Below, piece after piece: positions 7,046-12,680 of a stretch of DNA of 12,680 bases (position 1 is the stretch's first letter; each line of letters begins with the position of its first letter). This DNA is from Bacillota bacterium (lineage in GTDB: Bacteria; Bacillota; Clostridia; Saccharofermentanales; Fastidiosipilaceae), in assembly GCA_023420715.1 (NCBI GenBank), contig JAEZVR010000017.1, forward strand, positions 1 to 12,680. The letters are read 5' to 3'. Both the position numbers and the translations under genes were made by a program. Below the pieces are notes generated by a model, which saw nothing but the letters and a program-made list of their open reading frames with translations, searched no databases and was not told where the DNA came from.

Positions 7046-7666
7046 ATGCCGATGAAGCAAAACGATCGAACAGATCAGATTCAAGTTCGTGTGATTTATA
7101 TGGCAAGTGGGCAAAGTCGACGCTTTGGCTCGATCAATAAACTTTTGCTGAATCTAGATGGCAAACCCTTATTTGCACATGTATTGGATCGTTTAGCTCA
7201 GTTGGTCAACCGATACGATTGGCTGCATGTGGTCGTTGTGACATCGTTTTCAGATATTCTAAACTGGACCCAGCGATTGGGGCTTTATGCGGTACATAAT
7301 ACACAGCCGGAACGCGGTCAGTCTGAGAGTATTCGTTTGGGTTTGGCTGCACAGGCTGAAGATTATCAGATTGCTGTTTTTATGACAGCAGATCAGCCGG
7401 ATTTATCAGAAACGATGCTTATCCAATTTTTAGAACAGGCACGACTCGAATCAGAGAGCATGGTTTGCGCAACTGATGGTGAGCGTTGGGGGAATCCAGT
7501 GAGTTTTCCACAGATGTTGATACCAGATCTCCTAGCTTTAAGGGGGGATGTGGGCGGTAAGGCGGTGATGCGGTTGGGGAAAGTGCCGGTCAGGCCTTGT
7601 TATGTATCCAGCGAAGCATTGTGGGATATTGATTGTCCTTCGGATCTTACTCGGCGGATCAAATAG
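7046..7666 (+). CDS. MocA/MobA-like nucleotidyltransferase
   Basis: Cytoplasmic NTP-transferase of 206 residues with the GT-A-like fold of the MobA-like group. The nucleotide-binding loop reads MASGQSRRFG (19-28) followed by K32 and DGKPL. TADQPDLS is the metal/base-binding segment (family form CDQPxL), then GNPVSFP and GDVGGKAVM match the MocA form (GNPV, GDxGA). MocA-type proteins transfer CMP to molybdopterin cofactor and normally sit with molybdenum hydroxylase genes; none is present here, so the substrate is open. Relatives also activate phospho-alcohols or sugar phosphates. The first 14 residues are hydrophilic and lie before the fold; ATG 7052 is an alternative start. It ends 19 bases before the SDR start and is likely co-transcribed with it. 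Confidence 0.8.
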   Translation: MPMKQNDRTDQIQVRVIYMASGQSRRFGSINKLLLNLDGKPLFAHVLDRLAQLVNRYDWLHVVVVTSFSDILNWTQRLGLYAVHNTQPERGQSESIRLGLAAQAEDYQIAVFMTADQPDLSETMLIQFLEQARLESESMVCATDGERWGNPVSFPQMLIPDLLALRGDVGGKAVMRLGKVPVRPCYVSSEALWDIDCPSDLTRRIK

Positions 7667-7685
7667 ATGAAATGAGGCATCGCTT

Positions 7686-8501
7686 ATGCAAATAAAAGAA
7701 AAGGTCATGGTCATTACCGGTGGCTCCAGTGGCATTGGAAAAGCGACTGCAGATGTTTTTTCGGCCAAAGGTTTTGTGGTCTATGAACTGTCCCGTCATG
7801 GTGAGGATCGTGGAGCGGTTAATCATATCGCTTGTGATGTTACCGACGCCGATCAAATTCAAGCGGCACTTGAGAAGATTTGGGCAGCATGCGGTCGTAT
7901 CGATGTCATTTTAAGCAATGCTGGATATGGCATTGCCGGATCTGTTGAATTTACAACCCTGGAAGATCTGCACCGTCAATTCGATGTCAATTGGTTTGGC
8001 GCGGTTCGCTTTATTCAATTGGCAATACTTTATTTGAGACGCTCCGGTGGGGGGCGTATTGGCATTACCTCATCGGTTGCCGCCGTCACCCCGATTCCGT
8101 TTCAAACTTTTTATACCTGTACAAAAGCGGCTTTAAACGCCTTAGTACTGGGCTTAAATAATGAGTTAAAACCTTTTAATATCCAGGTTTTTGCCCTGAT
8201 GCCTGGTGATACAAAAACGGGATTTACAGGACAGCGTCAAACCTCCACACAGGCGGAAGAAGCGGCAGTATATGGTGGTGTGATTCAACAATCGATCGCC
8301 AAGATGGCAGAAGATGAGGCTAAGGGCGGTTCGGTTCTGCCACTGGCCCGCTGTTTATATCGTCTATGTACCCAAAAACGAAAGCCAAAGCCGTTGCGAG
8401 GATTTGGGGCGGGTTATCGGTTTTTGTTATTTTTGGCCAAACTCTTGCCCGCGCGTTTGATGAATTGGGTTTTGTACCATTTATACGCGAAGTCGGATTA
8501 A
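7686..8501 (+). CDS. Short-chain dehydrogenase/reductase (possible 3-ketosphinganine-reductase-like)
   Basis: Classical SDR of 271 residues. The NAD(P)-binding loop is TGGSSGIG (11-18), the acidic turn D51-V, the NAG motif (78-80) and the catalytic set S130, Y143, K147 with the expected 13-residue Ser-Tyr spacing. A PGDTKTGFT block (173-181) follows the active site. S36-R37 at the end of the second strand suggests NADPH preference. The C-terminal part is basic and then hydrophobic (about 243-265), which might contact membrane. ATG 7686 is preceded by GAGG about nine bases upstream. The oxoamine synthase follows after 97 bases. In sphingolipid producers the 3-keto product of serine palmitoyltransferase is reduced by an SDR, so that role is an inference from context. 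A reductase of another ketone is equally compatible with the sequence alone. Confidence 0.87.
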   Translation: MQIKEKVMVITGGSSGIGKATADVFSAKGFVVYELSRHGEDRGAVNHIACDVTDADQIQAALEKIWAACGRIDVILSNAGYGIAGSVEFTTLEDLHRQFDVNWFGAVRFIQLAILYLRRSGGGRIGITSSVAAVTPIPFQTFYTCTKAALNALVLGLNNELKPFNIQVFALMPGDTKTGFTGQRQTSTQAEEAAVYGGVIQQSIAKMAEDEAKGGSVLPLARCLYRLCTQKRKPKPLRGFGAGYRFLLFLAKLLPARLMNWVLYHLYAKSD

Positions 8502-8523
8502 GCGCTCGCCTAAAAAAAGATAT

Positions 8524-8531
8524 GGTAGAAT
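8524..8531 (+). promoter_or_regulatory. Possible extended -10 promoter element before the oxoamine synthase
   Basis: TG, one base, then TAGAAT (8526-8531), an extended -10 arrangement with no convincing -35 box. It lies 67 bases before the ATG at 8599 and could give the synthase its own transcript in addition to readthrough from the SDR gene. Confidence 0.25.
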
Positions 8532-8598
8532 ATGAAAGACTCTACGTTAATTTTATTTGAACAGCAGAGCTGTTATCCCAGAATAGCAGAGGTGTGAT

Positions 8599-9831
8599 AT
8601 GGATTTATTCCAAAAATGCTATGACTACAATCGGGTTGATCAGGCAAAGGCCCTCGATGTGTACCCTTATTTTCATGAACTGACGAGTGGTCAAGACAAT
8701 ATTGTGATGTTAGAGGGGCGCAAGACCATCATGTTGGGGTCCAATAATTACTTGGGCCTTACAAGCGATCCCCGTGTCAAAAAAGCGGCGATGGATGCCA
8801 TCGAGCAATACGGTTCCGGCTGTTCAGGATCACGTTTTTTGAATGGCACGCTAGATTTACATGCGAATTTGGAAAAAGAACAGGCTGAATTTTTGCATAA
8901 AGAAGCCTGCTGTACTTTTTCTACCGGGTTTCAATCCAATTTGGCGATTATTTCGGCATTAACCGGTCGACGCGACTTTATTTTGTCTGATTCCTATAAC
9001 CATGCGAGTATCGTGGACGGCACCAGATTGAGTTTTGCCAAAACGTTAAAATATGCGCATAACGATATGGCAGAACTTGAGCGCTTGCTCAAAAAATGTC
9101 ATGAAGCCGATCAGGGTGGTATTCTCATTGTTACCGACGGTGTGTTTAGCATGGAGGGCGAAATCTGCAATCTGCCGCGCATCGTTGAATTAGCGAAGCA
9201 TTATGGCGCCAGAATTCTTGTGGACGATGCCCATGCACTAGGGGTGCTAGGTGACCATGGTAGAGGGACAGCAGAGCACTTTGGTCTGGAAGATGAAGTG
9301 GATTTGATCATGAATACCTTCTCCAAGACGTACGCCTCTTTGGGTGGCTGTGTGGTTGGTGAACGAAAAGTCATCGAGTACATCAAACATGTTGCACGGC
9401 CATTTATCTTTAGTGCCAGCATCCCACCGGGACAAGTTGCCGCGGCGCACGAAGCCTTGCGTATTTTGCGTGCAGAGCCGGAGCGAGTTCAGCGAGTGCG
9501 TGAGGTCACGAGAACAATGAAAGAAAAACTGCGTGCTTTACCTCACGTGGTTGTGCACGAAAGTGGAAATGATATTGTGCCGATTATCCCTGTGGTGACT
9601 GGAACGGTTACGAATACCTTATACACGGCAAAATTATTGCTCGAAGCGGGTGTGTATGTTAACCCGGTTCTGCCCCCAGCTGTTCCAGAAGGTTCTTGTC
9701 TCCTACGGACCAGTTATACTGCGACGCAGAGTGACGAATTACTGGAGCAAGCGGCTCAAATTATTGGTCAGGTTTTCCAGTATATTCACGACAATCCGGT
9801 ACCAGAAGGTTTGGCAAACGTGGAATTATAA
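8599..9831 (+). CDS. Alpha-oxoamine synthase, serine palmitoyltransferase-like
   Basis: PLP-dependent fold-type I enzyme of 410 residues that condenses an amino acid with an acyl-CoA (or acyl-ACP) with loss of CO2. Features in order: MLGSNNYLGL (45-54), GCSGSRFLNGTLDLH (74-88), NHASIVDG with H135 stacking on PLP, VTDGVFSMEG (178-187), DDAHALG with D210 and H212, and FSK243 with the lysine that forms the Schiff base. The C-terminal LLRTSYTATQSDE holds the substrate-carboxylate arginine. The opening MDLFQKCYDYNRV, the extra N-terminal stretch and the NPVLPPAVPEG motif are, from memory, closest to Bacteroidetes-type serine palmitoyltransferases. No bioA/B/D or tdh gene is nearby, which argues against BioF and Kbl, but these cannot be excluded from sequence alone. 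AGAGG six bases upstream supports the ATG. A strong terminator follows. Confidence 0.85.
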   Translation: MDLFQKCYDYNRVDQAKALDVYPYFHELTSGQDNIVMLEGRKTIMLGSNNYLGLTSDPRVKKAAMDAIEQYGSGCSGSRFLNGTLDLHANLEKEQAEFLHKEACCTFSTGFQSNLAIISALTGRRDFILSDSYNHASIVDGTRLSFAKTLKYAHNDMAELERLLKKCHEADQGGILIVTDGVFSMEGEICNLPRIVELAKHYGARILVDDAHALGVLGDHGRGTAEHFGLEDEVDLIMNTFSKTYASLGGCVVGERKVIEYIKHVARPFIFSASIPPGQVAAAHEALRILRAEPERVQRVREVTRTMKEKLRALPHVVVHESGNDIVPIIPVVTGTVTNTLYTAKLLLEAGVYVNPVLPPAVPEGSCLLRTSYTATQSDELLEQAAQIIGQVFQYIHDNPVPEGLANVEL

Positions 9832-9852
9832 ATTTTCAACCGAGTATTTTGG

Positions 9853-9885
9853 ACCAGCTGTCGATTTTGTCAGCTGGTTTTTTTT
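9853..9885 (+). terminator. Rho-independent terminator of the oxoamine synthase
   Basis: A perfect eight-pair stem, ACCAGCTG (9853-9860) with CAGCTGGT (9871-9878), a ten-base loop and a run of eight T (9878-9885). It lies 22 bases after the synthase stop and ends the plus-strand gene group. Confidence 0.88.
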
Positions 9886-9926
9886 ATACAAAAATGCCGC
9901 ACCAACAAAAAGTTAGCACGGCATTT
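9885..9926 (-). terminator. Terminator of the tRNA-Ser gene
   Basis: On the minus strand AAATGCCG (9926-9919) pairs with CGGCATTT (9899-9892). The stem can continue inward with wobble pairs to a T-rich loop. A TTTTTGTATA tail follows. It starts five bases after the CCA end of the tRNA and lies back to back with the plus-strand terminator, so the two transcripts converge and stop here. Confidence 0.7.
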
Positions 9927-9930
9927 ATTT

Positions 9931-10019
9931 TGGCGGAGAGAGTGGGATTCGAACCCACGGAAGCTTTCACTTCGCCGGTTTTCAAGACCGGTGCCTTAAA
10001 CCAACTCGACCATCTCTCC
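9931..10019 (-). tRNA. tRNA-Ser (anticodon UGA)
   Basis: Minus-strand cloverleaf of 89 bases including encoded CCA (9933-9931). The acceptor stem GGAGAGA pairs with TCTCTCC, discriminator G. The anticodon arm is CCGGT-CTTGAAA-ACCGG, so the anticodon is TGA, reading UCN serine codons. A long variable arm (GAAG/CTTC stem) marks a class II tRNA. The T arm is GTGGG-TTCGAAT-CCCAC. Serine identity rests on the anticodon, the long variable arm and discriminator G together. It has its own promoter and terminator and is divergent from metH. Confidence 0.97.
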
Positions 10020-10036
10020 AAGAGATAAGCCTGTAC

Positions 10037-10065
10037 AGCATAACGAAAAGCGGTAGACTTGTCAA
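10037..10065 (-). promoter_or_regulatory. Promoter of tRNA-Ser
   Basis: On the minus strand a perfect TTGACA (10065-10060), a 17-base spacer and TATGCT (10042-10037). Transcription should start near 10030, about ten bases before the mature 5' end. The -35 box overlaps that of the divergent metH promoter candidate. Confidence 0.75.
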
Positions 10066-10086
10066 TCGACTTTATCGTGGTAAACT
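10059..10086 (+). promoter_or_regulatory. Candidate promoter of metH
   Basis: TTGTCA (10059-10064; five of six), a 16-base spacer and TAAACT (10081-10086; four of six). A start near 10093 gives a leader of only about 19 bases containing AAGGAGG (10099-10105). There is no room for a SAM or cobalamin riboswitch between this point and the gene. Confidence 0.4.
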
Positions 10087-10111
10087 GATTGAAATAATAA
10101 GGAGGCATACC

Positions 10112-12680
10112 ATGGCAATAGAATATCGAAGTCCACTGGAACGGTGGCAGGCTTTATGGGATCAAAACAAGGTTATTCTGCTGGATGGCGGGATGGGCAC
10201 GCAGTTTCAAGCCATGGGTATGCCCTTGGGGCAAATGCCCGAATACTATAACTTAAGCGAGCCAGAGCGTGTGATCGAAGTGGGCTTAAGCTATTTGCGT
10301 GCCGGGAGCCATATTATTTATGCCAATACCTTTGGCGCAGGTCCGATTAAGGCCAACGAGGCGGGCTTGGATGCGAAGACCTTAATAAAAAGTGGTATTG
10401 CTTGTGCGAAAACGGCTGTTGAACGCTTTATGGCAGAACAAAAGAAGTCTGGGAATGCGGTTGCGACGCTTCCCTTAGTTGCATTGGATATTGGACCCTT
10501 GGGAGAATTACTCTATCCAAATGGCTCTTTGCCTTTTGATACGGCTTGCGCTTATTTTGCTGAAATGGTGAAAGCTGGTACAGAAGCGGGCTGCGATCTA
10601 ATTGTCATCGAAACGATGACCGATTTATATGAAGCAAAAGCAGCTATTTTGGCAGCAAAAGAGCAGGCCCCAGATGTGCCAATCCTGTTGACGATGAGTT
10701 ACGAAGCCAATGGGCGCACATTTACAGGGTGTTTGCCAGAAGCACAAGCTGCCCTGGCAACAGGTCTTGGTGTCCATGCAATTGGGGTCAATTGCTCTCT
10801 TGGTCCACAAAGTCTTTTACCGATTATTGCGCGCATGGCAAAGGTGACGCATTTGCCGCTCATTCTAAAAGCCAATGCTGGTTTGCCCAATCCGGCAACC
10901 GGTGCTTACGACATGGCGCCAACCGATTATGCCCAAACGGTTGAGGCCATGCTGGATGCCGGCGTTTCTGTGATTGGTGGTTGCTGCGGCACAACACCGG
11001 CACACATTCAGGCTGTGAAAAAAGCCGTTCAGTCGTGTTTGGATGCGGGAAAAGTGCCCAATAAACCGGATCAAATTCAGCCGATTTTATGTTGCGGGCC
11101 AACACAAGCTGTTACAACAGATGCCTTTTTGGTCGTTGGTGAAAGACTGAATCCAACGGGTAAACCAGACTTTGTTAAAGCCTTACAATCACAAGATATG
11201 GACCATTTAAAAGCGATTGCGATTGCCCAGGATGAAGCAGGTGCGGATATCTTGGATTTAAATGTCGGTGCGCCCGAGGTGGACGAAGCGGCGTTGATGG
11301 AGATGGTGGTTCCAGAAATTCAAAAAGTAACTGGGAAACCCCTGCAATTGGACAGCTCTAATCCAGAGGCTTTGGCTCGGGGCCTGCGTTATGCAAATGG
11401 TAAAGTGATCGTCAATTCCATTCATGCCAAAGAATCGGTCATGGCGGCTGTTTTGCCCTTGGTCAAACATTATGGCGCAGCGGTGATTTGTCTGCCCATT
11501 GATGAAACGGGTATACCGGACACCCTCGAAAAGCGTCTACAAGTGGATGATCGCTTGGTGCAGGCTTGCCGTCAACATGGCATTCAAACGTCCGATATCA
11601 TTATTGATTGTTTAGCCTTAACCGTATCTGCACAGCCAGAGGGCGCTCAACTGACCTTGGAGATGATCCGCAGCATACGAAAAAAGTACGGGGTATCAAC
11701 GACACTGGGTGTTTCGAATATTTCTTTTGGATTGCCAGAACGTGGACTGGTAAACCGCTGTTTTTTGAGCATGTGTATGGGCGCCGGATTAAGCATGGGG
11801 ATTTTGAATCCGAATGATGAAATGATGATGGACGCCGTCTATGCCAATCGACTTTTGATGCAACAAGATGCGCATGCAGAGGCCTTTATTCAATATTGTC
11901 ATGCGCGTCAAAGTCAATCGATGGCGGCAGTGGGAACGGTTCATTCGGATGGACGGCGTGTGGTTCGACAAAAAAGGGCGGTGACGTTTGATGCCCCCCA
12001 AGAGCGAAAATTAAATCCTGGTACTGTACATGCGCAACAGGCTTTTGCGACACAGCTTTTGGGGCAATTAAAGCTAGACGAGGCGGATATGCCTTTGGCT
12101 GAAACCTTGATACAGGCGGTTTTAAAAGGGTTGGAAGACGTCGCCGCCGAAACTGTGAAAAATTTATTGGCGCATGTGCCTCCCTTGGTTTTAATTAACC
12201 AGGTCTTAATTCCAACATTAGATGAGGTTGGGGATCAATTTGAACATCAGCGGATTTTTTTACCGCAGCTCATTCAGTCCGCCAATGCTGCTCAGGCTGG
12301 GTTTGGTGTTTTAAAAACATATTTTGAATCCCATCGGACGGTTGCAGATCAGGCGGAGAAAGAACCGATTATTCTAGCTACTGTTGAAGGCGATGTCCAC
12401 GATATTGGTAAGAATATTGTGAAAGTGATTTTAGAAAACTACGGTTATCGCATTATCGATCTTGGGAAGAATGTCCCCGTGGATACCGTTGTCGAAGCCG
12501 TCAAAAAACATCGAGCGAAACTGGTTGGGCTCAGCGCGCTGATGACCACGACACTCACGCAGATGAAGCGAACAATTGAAGCTTTAAGAGCTCAGCAACT
12601 GCCCGTAACCATTATGGCCGGTTGTGCTGTACTGACAGAAAGTTATGCCAAAGAAATCGGTGCAGATTATTATGTTAAAG
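10112..12680 (+). CDS. metH: Cobalamin-dependent methionine synthase (partial, 3' end outside window)
   Basis: Cytoplasmic enzyme that moves a methyl group from methyltetrahydrofolate via cobalamin to homocysteine. 856 residues are visible with no stop. Domain 1 is the homocysteine/zinc barrel: LDGGMGTQFQ (25-34), NTFGA, and the three zinc cysteines C228 (VNCS), C291 and C292 (GGCCGT). Domain 2 is the pterin-binding barrel: GERLNPTG (343-350), DLNVGAPEVDE and LQLDSSNP. Then come the helical cap and the B12 Rossmann domain with EGDVHDIGKN, in which D761 and axial ligand H763 are intact, followed by GLSALMTTT. Whether the C-terminal AdoMet reactivation domain exists cannot be seen; many Bacillota and Thermotogae forms lack it. 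AAGGAGG six bases before the ATG at 10112 gives a secure start. It is divergent from tRNA-Ser. Confidence 0.95.
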   Translation, partial: MAIEYRSPLERWQALWDQNKVILLDGGMGTQFQAMGMPLGQMPEYYNLSEPERVIEVGLSYLRAGSHIIYANTFGAGPIKANEAGLDAKTLIKSGIACAKTAVERFMAEQKKSGNAVATLPLVALDIGPLGELLYPNGSLPFDTACAYFAEMVKAGTEAGCDLIVIETMTDLYEAKAAILAAKEQAPDVPILLTMSYEANGRTFTGCLPEAQAALATGLGVHAIGVNCSLGPQSLLPIIARMAKVTHLPLILKANAGLPNPATGAYDMAPTDYAQTVEAMLDAGVSVIGGCCGTTPAHIQAVKKAVQSCLDAGKVPNKPDQIQPILCCGPTQAVTTDAFLVVGERLNPTGKPDFVKALQSQDMDHLKAIAIAQDEAGADILDLNVGAPEVDEAALMEMVVPEIQKVTGKPLQLDSSNPEALARGLRYANGKVIVNSIHAKESVMAAVLPLVKHYGAAVICLPIDETGIPDTLEKRLQVDDRLVQACRQHGIQTSDIIIDCLALTVSAQPEGAQLTLEMIRSIRKKYGVSTTLGVSNISFGLPERGLVNRCFLSMCMGAGLSMGILNPNDEMMMDAVYANRLLMQQDAHAEAFIQYCHARQSQSMAAVGTVHSDGRRVVRQKRAVTFDAPQERKLNPGTVHAQQAFATQLLGQLKLDEADMPLAETLIQAVLKGLEDVAAETVKNLLAHVPPLVLINQVLIPTLDEVGDQFEHQRIFLPQLIQSANAAQAGFGVLKTYFESHRTVADQAEKEPIILATVEGDVHDIGKNIVKVILENYGYRIIDLGKNVPVDTVVEAVKKHRAKLVGLSALMTTTLTQMKRTIEALRAQQLPVTIMAGCAVLTESYAKEIGADYYVK

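Noticed and set aside
8366..8560. Overlapping plus-strand frame across the SDR 3' end
   Set aside because: It is out of frame with the well-supported SDR, has no ribosome-binding site and shows no recognisable family.
8599..9831. Assignment as bioF or kbl
   Set aside because: No biotin or threonine dehydrogenase genes are adjacent, and the N-terminal opening fits the SPT-like group better. Kept as an alternative rather than a gene symbol.
9650..9916. Frame running from the synthase through its terminator
   Set aside because: It is a shadow of the synthase C-terminus and passes through a strong terminator.
10625..12001. Several antisense and overlapping frames within metH
   Set aside because: They are shadows of a continuous metH frame with intact catalytic motifs in all three domains.
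1..12680. CRISPR array, IS element, phage or integron
   Set aside because: No regularly spaced repeats, transposase or integrase motifs, or terminal inverted repeats with target duplications were seen.

Overview
The window looks like a chromosomal stretch from a low-to-mid GC, probably anaerobic bacterium of the Bacillota (Clostridia or Negativicutes type). Evidence: strong AGGAGG-like ribosome-binding sites before several genes, lipoprotein-type solute-binding proteins, a COG2984/COG4120/COG1101 ABC transporter, a corrinoid methionine synthase, and CCA encoded in the tRNA gene. The taxon is an inference; no rRNA or other marker is present. There is no sign of phage, IS element, CRISPR or integron, and no gene-free stretch exceeds 300 bases. 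The longest gene-free gap is the 188-base divergent region at 4487-4674.

Left part (1-4486, all minus strand). This is an apparent operon read right to left: two tandem paralogous lipoprotein solute-binding proteins, a permease, an ATPase overlapping the permease by 14 bases, and a flavin-reductase-like protein that runs off the left edge. A hairpin followed by a U-rich run lies between the second binding protein and the permease and could lower expression of the membrane and ATPase genes relative to the binding proteins.

Middle part (4675-9831, all plus strand). A PHP-domain phosphoesterase, possibly read from a leaderless transcript, is followed closely by thiD. Next come a PAP2-type membrane phosphatase with a TTG start, a MocA/MobA-like nucleotidyltransferase, a short-chain dehydrogenase and an alpha-oxoamine synthase. 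The oxoamine synthase resembles the Bacteroidetes-type serine palmitoyltransferase group more than BioF or Kbl. Together with the adjacent reductase it suggests the first two steps of long-chain-base (sphingoid) synthesis, or a related acyl-CoA/amino-acid condensation. The gene ends in a strong terminator.

Right part (9892-12680). A minus-strand tRNA-Ser(UGA) has its own terminator and a promoter with a perfect TTGACA. Its -35 box overlaps the -35 of a divergent candidate promoter for metH, the cobalamin-dependent methionine synthase. metH runs off the right edge after 856 residues, inside its B12-binding domain.

Most of the content is ordinary metabolism and transport. The points most worth following are the SPT-like/SDR pair with its possible lipid-pathway neighbours, the duplicated binding protein with the intra-operon hairpin, and the two unusual promoter arrangements.
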